The notes beneath the pieces are model-generated. The model did not search any database. It saw only the letters and a program-made list of their open reading frames with translations, and had not been told where the DNA came from. Shown one piece after another: positions 16,064-23,964 of a stretch of 30,003 nt of DNA. Every line of letters starts with the position of its first letter. Position 1 is the first letter of the stretch. The position numbers were made by a program, and so were the translations under genes. Source of the DNA: Bacillota bacterium (GTDB lineage Bacteria; Bacillota; Clostridia; Lachnospirales; Lachnospiraceae); NCBI GenBank assembly GCA_023424995.1, contig JAFADH010000383.1, positions 1-30,003 of the forward strand, given 5' to 3'.

Positions 16064-17668
16064 TTATTTTTCAATATATAATGCTTCCGGAGTCCATTGG
16101 ACACTGACATACTCGTAGAAACCGGAATCCTTTATGCCTTCCTGGACATAGCAGGCGGGGAATACGGCAGCCACAGGGAATAACAGGGCGTGTTCATTCA
16201 CAAGCTTGACGGAAGCGGTCTTTAACAGTTCTTTTTTGGTATCCAGATCGGTGGCTTCCAGTGCTCCGAATAAAGCCTCCTCATAGTCCTCCGGATGTGC
16301 CATCATTTTTAAGTAATTCACACCCTTTGAAGAATACAGGCGGACATAGTTGTTGGTGAAGTCCATCTTGGATGCTCCGGCTCCGGTTATAATACCGCCG
16401 TCGTAGATTCCTTCCGCCTTCTGTGAATTGAAATCGGCGGATTCCACGGTTTTGATGTCTGCCGTAATACCGATATCCAGCAGAGAAGCCTGAAGCAGAA
16501 CGGCTATGTTGTTGTTGCTGGAGATGGTGGTAACCGTTGTCTGGAAGCCGTTAGGATAACCTGCATCCGCCAGCATTTTCTTAGCAAGCTCCGGATCGTA
16601 GCTGATGAAATCACAATTCTCATCATAGCCCCAGGATCCGGGAACGCCGAACTGTGTTACGGGAATACCTCTTCCCCCGGTCAGGGAATATGCGTACCCT
16701 TCCCAGTCAATTGCATGCATAACGGCTAGACGTACATTTACATCATAAAACGGGGAGCTTTCATCGCCGCTGCAGAACATGGCATATTTAATCTGTCCGA
16801 GATCCGGTGAATCCAGGGCAATATTCGTATATTTATCGTCCAGCAGGGTGATTACGGTGGCATCGCCTGTGGGGAGGATGTCGATTTCCCCGTTCATAAA
16901 GGCGGACATCTGGGATGTGGGATCGGTGATCCAGACGATGGTTAATTCATCCAGGTAGGGCTGTCCCTCGATCCAGTAATTTTCATTTTTTGCATAGGTA
17001 ATATGGGAGCCCTGCACATATTCGGAGATTTTATACGGACCTGTACCCACAGGGTTGATGGCTGCCCAATCCTCCCCGTTATCCTGAAACGCCTTGGGAG
17101 AATAGACATATACCTCGCCCAGGACCGTAACCCGGTTATTGGCCCAGGAATCATAGGTAAGAACCACCGTGTATTCATCCTTTGCCTCATAGGAAACCGG
17201 GCTTCCGATCTCAGAGGCCTTGCCGCCTTCCGTCATCTTATCAAAATTCCAGATCAAGGACTCGGCATTAAAGGGAGTACCGTCACTGAACAGGATGTTC
17301 TGCTTTAATGTTACGGTGCAGGTAAGTGTCTCGGGATCGGAGACAATGGATTCTGCCAGCCAGCCGTTGGTGTCTCCCGCTTCGTCGACCCGTCCCAGGG
17401 ATTCCAGGGCCGGTGCCGCCGATGCCCTGTCACCGGTAGAAGCAGAGAAAGGGAGAAAGAAGGTGGTAGGCTCATCGGCATAGCACAGGGTTACACTTCC
17501 GCCGTACTTATCCTCCGAGGCAGCAGCGGTCGCTTCCGGTCCGGCTCCCTGTGTGGGTGCGGAACCCGTGGGCTGGGAACCATTGTCTGAGGCAGGTTTG
17601 TTGCTGCAGGCAGTAACTGAACTAACAATTAATACAGCTGCCAGTAAAAGGGATAATACTCTTTTCAT
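16064..17668 (-). CDS. Family-5 (Dpp/Opp type) substrate-binding lipoprotein
   Basis: The start is ATG at 17668 (MKRVLSLLLAAVLIV), with AAGGAGG 8 nt upstream; the frame is open 21 codons further but without a ribosome site. The product is 534 residues, the usual size for this family (SBP_bac_5). The lipobox is VTAC, followed by a Ser/Gly/Thr-rich linker. Recognisable blocks are LVNEHALLFP near the end, LKQNILFSDGTPFNAESLIWNF and INPVGTGPYKISEYV. It is transcribed away from the CdaR-type regulator and should feed the Dpp-type permeases and fused ATPase encoded at 19562-23466. Family-5 proteins bind peptides but also oligosaccharides and other solutes. With catabolic aldarate genes downstream, a sugar acid or acidic oligosaccharide is the best guess. 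Confidence 0.9.
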   Translation of the reverse strand: MKRVLSLLLAAVLIVSSVTACSNKPASDNGSQPTGSAPTQGAGPEATAAASEDKYGGSVTLCYADEPTTFFLPFSASTGDRASAAPALESLGRVDEAGDTNGWLAESIVSDPETLTCTVTLKQNILFSDGTPFNAESLIWNFDKMTEGGKASEIGSPVSYEAKDEYTVVLTYDSWANNRVTVLGEVYVYSPKAFQDNGEDWAAINPVGTGPYKISEYVQGSHITYAKNENYWIEGQPYLDELTIVWITDPTSQMSAFMNGEIDILPTGDATVITLLDDKYTNIALDSPDLGQIKYAMFCSGDESSPFYDVNVRLAVMHAIDWEGYAYSLTGGRGIPVTQFGVPGSWGYDENCDFISYDPELAKKMLADAGYPNGFQTTVTTISSNNNIAVLLQASLLDIGITADIKTVESADFNSQKAEGIYDGGIITGAGASKMDFTNNYVRLYSSKGVNYLKMMAHPEDYEEALFGALEATDLDTKKELLKTASVKLVNEHALLFPVAAVFPACYVQEGIKDSGFYEYVSVQWTPEALYIEK

Positions 17669-18008
17669 TTCATAATCCTCCTTATTATTAAAACCCGCAC
17701 ATTCTTTTATGAATTCATGAATTGTGCACATTTTATATTTTACATTTTAAATTTACCTAAAAAACAGTCAGTTTGCATTGTATCTGCAATATAATAATTC
17801 AGAGTTTATTTGTTTTAACAACACACCGGGCTGTAATTATGCTATTGCGATCTATGTTCTGGAATTATTAACCAATAAAAAGCGGATTGAAAAGTTAGTA
17901 TAATCCATTATAATGGGTATATGCAAATTCAAGGAACCGATCAGGGGTTGTCAGTAAGCTCCGGATACCGTGCAGGTAACATGGACTGTGTAATAAGGAG
18001 GTTTATCA
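17669..18008. promoter_or_regulatory. Divergent promoter region of binding protein and regulator
   Basis: A 340-bp gene-free, AT-rich region. TTGCA (17773-17777) and TGCAA (17785-17789) form a 17-bp dyad with a 7-bp centre, about 105 bp upstream of the minus gene, a good operator candidate. A plus-strand promoter is visible: TTGAAA at 17887-17892, a 16-bp spacer and TATAAT at 17909-17914. The -10 lies inside the perfect 12-bp palindrome CCATTATAATGG (17905-17916). A TATAAT also occurs at 17899-17904. The leader then runs about 90 nt to GTG 18009. I infer autoregulation by the CdaR-type protein; the operator assignment is not proven. Confidence 0.5.
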
Positions 18009-19160
18009 GTGATAAATGTAGAACTTGTCCGCGACTATGCAACGAAGATCCACCGTCAGCTCGGCATTAATATAAATATTATGAATGAAAAGGGTATTAT
18101 TATAGCCAGCGGCACACCTTCCCGTGTGGGGGATTTTCATTTGGTTGCGTATGAGCTTATTAAGAGCAGGAATTTTGTGAGTATTATTGAAAAGACCTCC
18201 GAGGATCTGATCGGCGTCGCCGAAGGGGTAAACATGCTGCTGGTGGAACGTATGGAGCCCATAGGGGTGGTAGGGATCTCGGGAAAGCCGGAGGAGGTCA
18301 TGCCCATGGTAAAGATGGCCAAGCTCACCATCGAGTCATTCTTCTTTCACAGCAACACGAGCCAGTCCGATATGATCGAAGCCCAGAATATCAGCAAGTT
18401 CCGGGATGCCCTTTTATTCGAACAGCCCATCAATCCCTCCCGCATCTTTCAGCTGGCAACGAAGGTGGGAATACGGGATAATGTGTACCGGGCAACCGTC
18501 ATAATACATACAACGGGGGATAATTCCAAGGAGGCCAGCCAGTTTATTTATCAAAGCTATCAGGCAGCCTGGAAAAAAGCCCAGGATATCTTATTTCCAA
18601 TCGACGGACAGCATCTTATATTAATAAAATCCTTTCCGAAATTCGAACCGGCATATTTCAGGGAGAGTATGAAGGAGCTGTTCGATTCTTTAACGGACAT
18701 GCTTGAGGTCAAGCGGGAATTTAAGGACTTTGTTACTACGAAATTTTATTATACCATACCTACGGATTCCCTGATCCACTACAGGAATTCCTATGACTGC
18801 CTTAAGTGGCTGGAGGATCATGTCAGGTTCCGGCCGGAATCAATATACTTTATGAATGATTACATTATTGATTATATGATCAGCAGCATCAGTCCCGATC
18901 TTCTCAATCCCATCTTTGACAGCTACCGGGATATCGTGGATAACTACCTGGATAAGGAGCTTTTCCATACAACGGCGGTGGCATTGGCTGCTACGAATAT
19001 GAAGCCCGCCGAGGCGGCAAAGGAATTGTTCGTACACAAGAATACGGTTTTGGCAAGGACCAAAAAATTCAAGGAAATACTTGGATTGCAGCCGCTCAGC
19101 AATACAAACGATGCCATACTGCTGCTTGCCATCGATAGCTATCTGGCCAAAAACCGCTGA
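18009..19160 (+). CDS. CdaR-family sugar-diacid-responsive transcription regulator
   Basis: Starts at GTG 18009 with AAGGAGG (17995-18001) and 7-nt spacing. The product is 383 residues. Residues about 1-130 are a sugar-diacid recognition domain (VRDYATKIHRQLGININIMN, IASGTPSRVGDFH, GVVGISGKPEEV). A middle region of about 140-300 is followed by a C-terminal PucR/CdaR-type helix-turn-helix (about 320-380: MKPAEAAKELFVHKNTVLAR). In Escherichia coli the relative CdaR activates glucarate, galactarate and glycerate genes. Here the gene is divergent from the family-5 binding protein and upstream of a transporter and dehydratase/aldolase/GarR set, exactly where a diacid-responsive activator would sit. 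A hairpin with a T-run follows the stop, so the transporter operon probably has its own promoter. Effector identity is inferred. Confidence 0.9.
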   Translation: MINVELVRDYATKIHRQLGININIMNEKGIIIASGTPSRVGDFHLVAYELIKSRNFVSIIEKTSEDLIGVAEGVNMLLVERMEPIGVVGISGKPEEVMPMVKMAKLTIESFFFHSNTSQSDMIEAQNISKFRDALLFEQPINPSRIFQLATKVGIRDNVYRATVIIHTTGDNSKEASQFIYQSYQAAWKKAQDILFPIDGQHLILIKSFPKFEPAYFRESMKELFDSLTDMLEVKREFKDFVTTKFYYTIPTDSLIHYRNSYDCLKWLEDHVRFRPESIYFMNDYIIDYMISSISPDLLNPIFDSYRDIVDNYLDKELFHTTAVALAATNMKPAEAAKELFVHKNTVLARTKKFKEILGLQPLSNTNDAILLLAIDSYLAKNR

Positions 19161-19256
19161 GATGATATGATAGAATAATAAATATTAACCGGGCTGCCGC
19201 CATATGAATTTGCGACAGCGGCCTGCACAATGAAATAGTATCCACAGCATGGAAAT

Positions 19257-19301
19257 GCGTCTTAAACGGCCTTAAAAAAATCCAGATCAAGACGCTTTTT
19301 T
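19257..19301 (+). terminator. Intrinsic terminator after the regulator gene
   Basis: GCGTCTT (19257-19263) pairs with AAGACGC (19289-19295), followed by TTTTTT; flanking A and T bases extend the stem. The loop is about 25 nt, large for a terminator. A second, imperfect GC-rich hairpin (about 19192-19223) precedes it. Confidence 0.65.
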
Positions 19302-19561
19302 CATGCATAATTTTCCGGAAAAGGGATTATAGGCTGACTCCTGTTTCATTCATTTCACCTTATTGTTTTATTAGAACAATATTCCCGATACTTTGTGTGT
19401 TCTTAACATAATGCACTTAGGACCGATATTTTATACAATAGTAGCATGCTTGGCAGATAATGCATCCGTGCCGTGAGGGATGCGTCCCCGGAGAAGCCTT
19501 TTTTCTTTGCGGGATGCTGCGGCATAAGTTCAGGAATACAGTAAGTAACGGAGGTTTATCA
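19302..19561 (+). promoter_or_regulatory. Leader of the Dpp-type transporter operon
   Basis: This gap follows the regulator terminator. An AT-rich segment ends in TTTTATACAATAG near 19428-19440, a plausible -10, but I find no convincing -35. GCATCC and GGATGC (about 19459-19480) form a 6-bp stem with a 10-nt loop between this site and the first permease gene. Nothing else is recognisable. A separate operon promoter is inferred mainly from the upstream terminator. Confidence 0.3.
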
Positions 19562-20506
19562 ATGGGAAAGTATATCCTAAAAAGATTGGGACAGACAGCA
19601 ATTGTAATACTGATACTATCATTTCTGGTATTCATGCTGGTATCCATGCTGCCGGGAGATCCGGTCTATGCCATGCTGGGAGGAGAGATCTCCCAGGAGA
19701 CTTACCAAAGATGGTATCAGGCGCTTAATTTGGATAAACCTATCCTGGTCAGATATCTTTTATGGCTGTGGGATGCAGTACGCCTGGATTTCGGGATGTC
19801 GGCCAGCTATCATATGCCGGTGGTGGACGTCCTGGCGGAACGCATACCTACCACTATGTATTTTTCACTGCTGTCTTTTATTATCAGTATCCCCATAGGA
19901 GTTATCCTGGGAATATTAAGTGCGGTATACCGGGGTAAAAAAACAGATACCATCGTTACCATGACGGCAAATATCACCTGCTGCCTGCCGCAGTTCTGGC
20001 TGAGTGTTATATTCTTATACATATTTTCCATGAAGCTCGGCTGGCTTCCGGCCTTTGGATTTACTTCGCCTGCGGTGGATTTTGTGAAAAGCATGAAGCA
20101 GACAATCATGCCTCTGACCTGCCTGACCCTGGGCGGCATTGCTTCCGTGGCGCGTCAGACCAGATCCAGTATGCTGGAGGTCATCCGCCAGGATTATGTC
20201 CGGACTGCCAGGTCCAAGGGATTGACGGAGAGAAGGGTGATTTATCTCCATGCATTGAAGAATGCGCTGATTCCGGTTATTACCCTGATGGGTCTCAGGC
20301 TTGGCATGCTAATCGGAGGCTCCGTATTCGTAGAGTCCGTATTTAATATACCCGGCGTAGGGACCCTGTTTGTAAAGGGGATCCAGGCACAGGACATTCC
20401 GTTGATCCAGGCATGTGTCCTGATGATAGCATTTGTATCAAGCGCGGTCAATGTGATTACCGATATCGTATATGCAATCGTTGATCCGAGAATCCGGTTG
20501 GGGTAG
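19562..20506 (+). CDS. Dpp/Opp-type ABC permease (DppB-like)
   Basis: The start is ATG 19562 (MGKYILKRLGQ), with CGGAGG 7 nt upstream; 34 codons of open frame before it have no ribosome site and no sequence character. The product is 314 residues with about six spans. The N-terminal block YILKRLGQTAIVILILSF and FMLVSMLPGDP is standard for DppB/OppB. The ATPase-contact loop is DYVRTARSKGLTERRVIYLH, then ALKNALIP. It ends YAIVDPRIRLG as in the family. It is followed 15 bp later by the DppC-like gene. Together with that protein, the fused ATPase and the divergent binding protein it makes a complete importer. Confidence 0.94.
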   Translation: MGKYILKRLGQTAIVILILSFLVFMLVSMLPGDPVYAMLGGEISQETYQRWYQALNLDKPILVRYLLWLWDAVRLDFGMSASYHMPVVDVLAERIPTTMYFSLLSFIISIPIGVILGILSAVYRGKKTDTIVTMTANITCCLPQFWLSVIFLYIFSMKLGWLPAFGFTSPAVDFVKSMKQTIMPLTCLTLGGIASVARQTRSSMLEVIRQDYVRTARSKGLTERRVIYLHALKNALIPVITLMGLRLGMLIGGSVFVESVFNIPGVGTLFVKGIQAQDIPLIQACVLMIAFVSSAVNVITDIVYAIVDPRIRLG

Positions 20507-20521
20507 AAAGAGGTGAAGTCA

Positions 20522-21421
20522 GTGGAAGAACATAAGGATTTATTAGCTCATAAGCGTATAGTACAAATGCGCAGGAAAGAGAATAGAAAAAAGTTTGTAA
20601 AAACATTATTTAGCAGAAAGATCGTATTGGTCAGCTTTGTTGGTGTTCTGGTTTTTATATTTATCGCCGTATTCGCCCCCTTTCTGGCGCCCCATAATCC
20701 GAATAAGACCAATCTCCTGGACAGCCTCCAAAATCCGAGCATGAAATACCTGCTGGGGACGGATAATTCCGGCAGAGATGTGCTCAGCCGCGTCCTGTAC
20801 GGAACCCGGGTCTCCCTGCTGGTGGGAGTGCTGGCGGTAGCCATCGCCTGTGCCGTCGGAACCTTCTTCGGTATGGTGGCAGGCTTCTTCGGAGGGATCA
20901 TTGACGATGTGATCAACCGTATCAGCGAGGCCATCCGTGCCATACCCCAGATTATCTTTGCCATGGCTTTGTGCGCGGTGTTTGGGGGAGGGATCCTCAA
21001 CCTGGCGGTTGTGCTTGGGATTTCCAATATGGCGATCTATATCCGAATGATGAGAGGCCAGGTGCTTTCCATCAAAGAGACGGATTATATCATGGCCGGA
21101 AAGCTCCAGGGAAACAAAAGCTTTCGGCTGATGTTCCGGCATATCCTGCCCAACAGTATATCCCCCATTATCGTAACCATGACGCAGCAGGTGGGACAGA
21201 CCATCCTTGCCGAAGCGGGCCTGAGCTTTCTGGGACTTGGCATCAGCCAGCCCACGGCTTCCTGGGGAAGTATCGTAAACGACGGGAGGAACTACCTTCT
21301 GCAGAATCCTACGTTCTCCATAGCGCCGGGCATATGTATCGCCTTGCTGGTAATATTCCTGAATACTCTCGGAGACGGGGTGAGAGATGCACTGGATCCG
21401 AGGCTCAGAGGTGAAATCTAA
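20522..21421 (+). CDS. Dpp/Opp-type ABC permease (DppC-like)
   Basis: A 299-residue permease. GTG 20522 (V-EEHKDLLAH) is preferred over GTG 20513 because the AAAGAGGTGA ribosome site (about 20507-20516) overlaps the earlier codon. The basic N-terminus precedes the first span VLVSFVGVLVFIFIAVFAPF. Typical DppC blocks are LGTDNSGRDVLSRVLYGTR, the loop DYIMAGKLQGNKSFRLMFRH, and the ending GDGVRDALDPRLRG. It lies 17 bp before the double ATPase gene in one operon. The loop that engages the ATPase is intact. Confidence 0.93.
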   Translation: MEEHKDLLAHKRIVQMRRKENRKKFVKTLFSRKIVLVSFVGVLVFIFIAVFAPFLAPHNPNKTNLLDSLQNPSMKYLLGTDNSGRDVLSRVLYGTRVSLLVGVLAVAIACAVGTFFGMVAGFFGGIIDDVINRISEAIRAIPQIIFAMALCAVFGGGILNLAVVLGISNMAIYIRMMRGQVLSIKETDYIMAGKLQGNKSFRLMFRHILPNSISPIIVTMTQQVGQTILAEAGLSFLGLGISQPTASWGSIVNDGRNYLLQNPTFSIAPGICIALLVIFLNTLGDGVRDALDPRLRGEI

Positions 21422-21438
21422 CGGGAGGAACAGAGTAT

Positions 21439-23466
21439 ATGAGTCATCTTTTAGAGATAAATGAAATACGGACCTGTTTTCAGACAAGCGGTTCCAGGGT
21501 ACGTGCGGTGGATGGTGTCTCCCTCTATCTGGACAGGGGAGAGATCATTGGAATCGTAGGGGAATCGGGAAGCGGAAAATCGGTAACCATGCTGAGTGCA
21601 CTGCAATTGATCGGTGCACCGGGAAAAGTCGAAAGCGGTGAAGTGCTGCTGGAGGGCATTGACGCCAATCTTCTGACTTATGATACAAACAGCGCGAAGA
21701 TGCGGGATGTACGGGGCGGCCGAATCAGTATGATCTTTCAGGAGCCCATGACCTCTTTGAATCCGGTACTGACCATCGGCTACCAGATACAGGAAAATAT
21801 CATACAGCATCTGAAGCTGGGCAGGGAAGAGGCAAAGGCCAGAACCATAGAAATGCTGAAGCTGGTAAAGATCCCGGATGTCGAACAGCGGTTTGATTAT
21901 TATCCCCAGCAGTTTTCCGGGGGTATGCGGCAGAGGATCATGATAGCCATGGCCATGTCGTCCAGGCCGGATATATTGATCGCGGATGAAGCCACCACCG
22001 CCCTGGATGTTACGACCCAGGCACAGCTGCTGGAGATGCTTCGTGATATTGCCAAGGAAACCAATACGGCGGTCATTATTGTGACCCATAACCTGGGGAT
22101 CGTAGCCCGGTTCTCGGAGCGGATCTATGTTATGTACTCCGGAAGTGTTATGGAGACGGCGCAGACGGCGGATATCTTCAAGAAGCCGGAGCATCCCTAT
22201 ACCAAAAGCCTGCTTCGGGCGATCCCAAGGCTGGATGATCCCAAGGACCGGGTGCTGATTCCCATAGACGGCCTGCCTCCCAATCCTGCTGCCAGGCCGG
22301 ATTACTGTCCCTTCTATGACCGGTGCGAATACCGTATGGACAAATGCCGTATGGGGCCGAAGCCCGAGCTGAAAGCGGCGGGGACGGACCATTATTCCGC
22401 CTGCTGCCTGACCGGGGAAGAGATGGAGGCCAAGGAGGAAGAGGTAAGAAATAAGCCTCAGAAGGAAGCGCCTGTCCGAAGGCTGAAGGAGGACATCTGT
22501 CTGGAAGTAAAGGAGATCAGGAAATCCTTTCCCGTCTACCGGGGCGTGATGCGGAAAAAGATCGGTGAAGTAAAGGCCGTCGAAGAGATCTCCTTCCGGG
22601 TGAAAAAGGGAGAGACACTGGGAGTCGTGGGGGAATCAGGGTGCGGCAAGACGACCGTGGCCCGGTGCATCATGAGGGTCTATAAACCGGAGGAGGGCAG
22701 TATCGTATTTGATGGAACCGATATTGCCGGACTGACGGACAAGCAGATGAGACCCTTCCGGTCCAAGATCGCCATGATCTTTCAGGATCCCTTTTCTTCC
22801 CTCGATCCCAGGCAGACCGCAGGCTCCATCGTGGGAGAATCCCTGAAGATCAACAAGAGGTGCCGGACCCAGAAGGAATACGACGACAGGGTGGATGAGC
22901 TGTTCCGGCTGGTGGGACTGGACCCGGACTTAAAAGAAAGGGTGCCCCATGAATTCTCCGGAGGCCAGCGCCAGAGGATCGGCATTGCAAGGGCATTATC
23001 CTCGGAGCCGGACCTGATCATCTGCGATGAACCCATCTCGGCACTGGATGTCTCCATACAAGCCCAGATCATCAACCTGCTGGAAGAGCTGCAGGCCAAA
23101 CTGGGGATAAGCTATCTGTTCATAGCCCATGACCTGGCGGTAGTTAAGCATATCAGCGACAGGATCCTGGTAATGTACCTGGGACGGGTCGTGGAGATCG
23201 CGGATTGCGAGGCGCTGTACAATAATACCCTGCATCCCTATACCAAAGCCCTGCTGTCGGCTGTGCCGGTGGCCGATCCGGAGGTGGAAGCGGGCAGGAT
23301 GAGGGTGCCGATCCAGGGAGAGGTCCCAAGTATAGTGAACAGGCCGAAGGGATGTCCCTTCCATGACCGCTGCTGCCAGGTAATGGATCGCTGCCGGGAG
23401 GAGATACCCCGGCTTAAGGATGTGGGAGAGGGCCATGAAGTGGCATGCTTCCTGTATGAAAAGTGA
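21439..23466 (+). CDS. Fused double ATPase of Dpp/Opp-type ABC importer (DppD-DppF like)
   Basis: A 675-residue protein carrying two complete nucleotide-binding domains that are usually separate subunits. First half: Walker A GESGSGKS at 41-48, signature FSGGMRQR near 159-166, Walker B ILIADE near 179-184. Second half: Walker A GESGCGKT at 398-405, signature FSGGQRQR, Walker B LIICDE. Each half ends with the oligopeptide-transporter C-terminal extension and a Cys cluster (CPFYDRCEYRMDKC at about 290-303; CPFHDRCCQVMDRC near the end). A related DppD has been reported to bind an iron-sulfur cluster there (from memory), so that is possible here. GGAGG precedes ATG 21439. It powers the permeases at 19562 and 20522. 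Two-in-one ATPases are known in some families (GsiA, YejF) but are less usual in clostridia. Confidence 0.94.
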   Translation: MSHLLEINEIRTCFQTSGSRVRAVDGVSLYLDRGEIIGIVGESGSGKSVTMLSALQLIGAPGKVESGEVLLEGIDANLLTYDTNSAKMRDVRGGRISMIFQEPMTSLNPVLTIGYQIQENIIQHLKLGREEAKARTIEMLKLVKIPDVEQRFDYYPQQFSGGMRQRIMIAMAMSSRPDILIADEATTALDVTTQAQLLEMLRDIAKETNTAVIIVTHNLGIVARFSERIYVMYSGSVMETAQTADIFKKPEHPYTKSLLRAIPRLDDPKDRVLIPIDGLPPNPAARPDYCPFYDRCEYRMDKCRMGPKPELKAAGTDHYSACCLTGEEMEAKEEEVRNKPQKEAPVRRLKEDICLEVKEIRKSFPVYRGVMRKKIGEVKAVEEISFRVKKGETLGVVGESGCGKTTVARCIMRVYKPEEGSIVFDGTDIAGLTDKQMRPFRSKIAMIFQDPFSSLDPRQTAGSIVGESLKINKRCRTQKEYDDRVDELFRLVGLDPDLKERVPHEFSGGQRQRIGIARALSSEPDLIICDEPISALDVSIQAQIINLLEELQAKLGISYLFIAHDLAVVKHISDRILVMYLGRVVEIADCEALYNNTLHPYTKALLSAVPVADPEVEAGRMRVPIQGEVPSIVNRPKGCPFHDRCCQVMDRCREEIPRLKDVGEGHEVACFLYEK

Positions 23467-23964
23467 GCGCGGGCGCAGTTAAGGGATGCATGACCGGAAG
23501 TGTCGGGGCATGCCTGAACAATGCCTGTGCCGGACAGAGGCCCTGCTTTGCGGAAGGCACAGTATGCCGCAGGGCGTTCGAAGCGATGCGGGTGTTTATT
23601 CAATACACTCCGGAGCTCCCTCCGAGTATGGGCAAAGTATCAGTAACATCGGGCCGCATAAGCGGCATCAGGCGGGAAGAGTGAAAGAGAATTCAGAAAA
23701 GAAAGGATGCCACATACAGCTTTCTTTCACTCCGGGAAGCCTGATACTGCTCTGTGCAGATATCACTTATTTCAGCATCTGATATTTATGCTGATGCCGC
23801 GCCGGCGTCAATCGGCGCAGGAACCATTACGCCGTAATCCTATGCCTTGCCTCAGCGCAAATATCAGGCATTGGGTTTAAGTGATATCTACGCAGAGCAG
23901 CACCGGTTAATATTTTTTATAAATGTGGCGTATCGCAGGTCTGCGGTATGAAATGGGTGCGAAT
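23467..23964 (+). ncRNA. Gene-free, structure-rich spacer; candidate unclassified RNA
   Basis: About 498 bp with no convincing gene. The left part has small perfect dyads: GCATG/CATGC (23488-23513), GCCCTGC/GCAGGGC (23540-23575) and GCCGC/GCGGC with an ATAA loop (23653-23666). GAGTGAAAGA/TCTTTCACTC (23679-23732) has a nested AAGAAAG/CTTTCTT. The right part is one element, 23747-23900, with 24-nt arms and internal hairpins. There is no T-run, so these are not simple terminators. I recognise no known riboswitch consensus. It could be a leader RNA of the dehydratase genes, an RNA-processing site splitting the transporter from the enzymes, or a decayed mobile repeat. Confidence 0.4.
23747..23900. 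repeat. 154-bp element with 24-nt inverted ends and branched interior
   Basis: The outer arms 23747-23770 and 23877-23900 (beginning CTGCTCTG, ending CAGAGCAG) pair over 23 positions with one internal mismatch, one G-U pair and a non-pairing innermost base. Inside, CAGCAT/ATGCTG, GCGCCG/CGGCGC, ATTAC/GTAAT and ATGCC/GGCAT each form a stem, and CTGATATTT can instead pair with AAATATCAG over 9 bp. No target-site duplication is visible at the ends. The fold could equally be a structured RNA or a small non-autonomous mobile element. Confidence 0.6.

Noticed and set aside
20606..21487. Long minus-strand open frame (293 aa) opposite the DppC-like gene
   Set aside because: It is a shadow of a clear permease gene, with His/Gln/Asp-rich composition and no family resemblance.
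21451..22392. Minus-strand 313-aa open frame opposite the double ATPase gene
   Set aside because: It lies entirely against a well-supported ATPase and has no start signal or domain.
23463..23782. Two small plus-strand open frames after the double ATPase gene
   Set aside because: There is no ribosome site, the sequence is low-character with scattered Cys/Gly, and the frames run through the inverted repeats.
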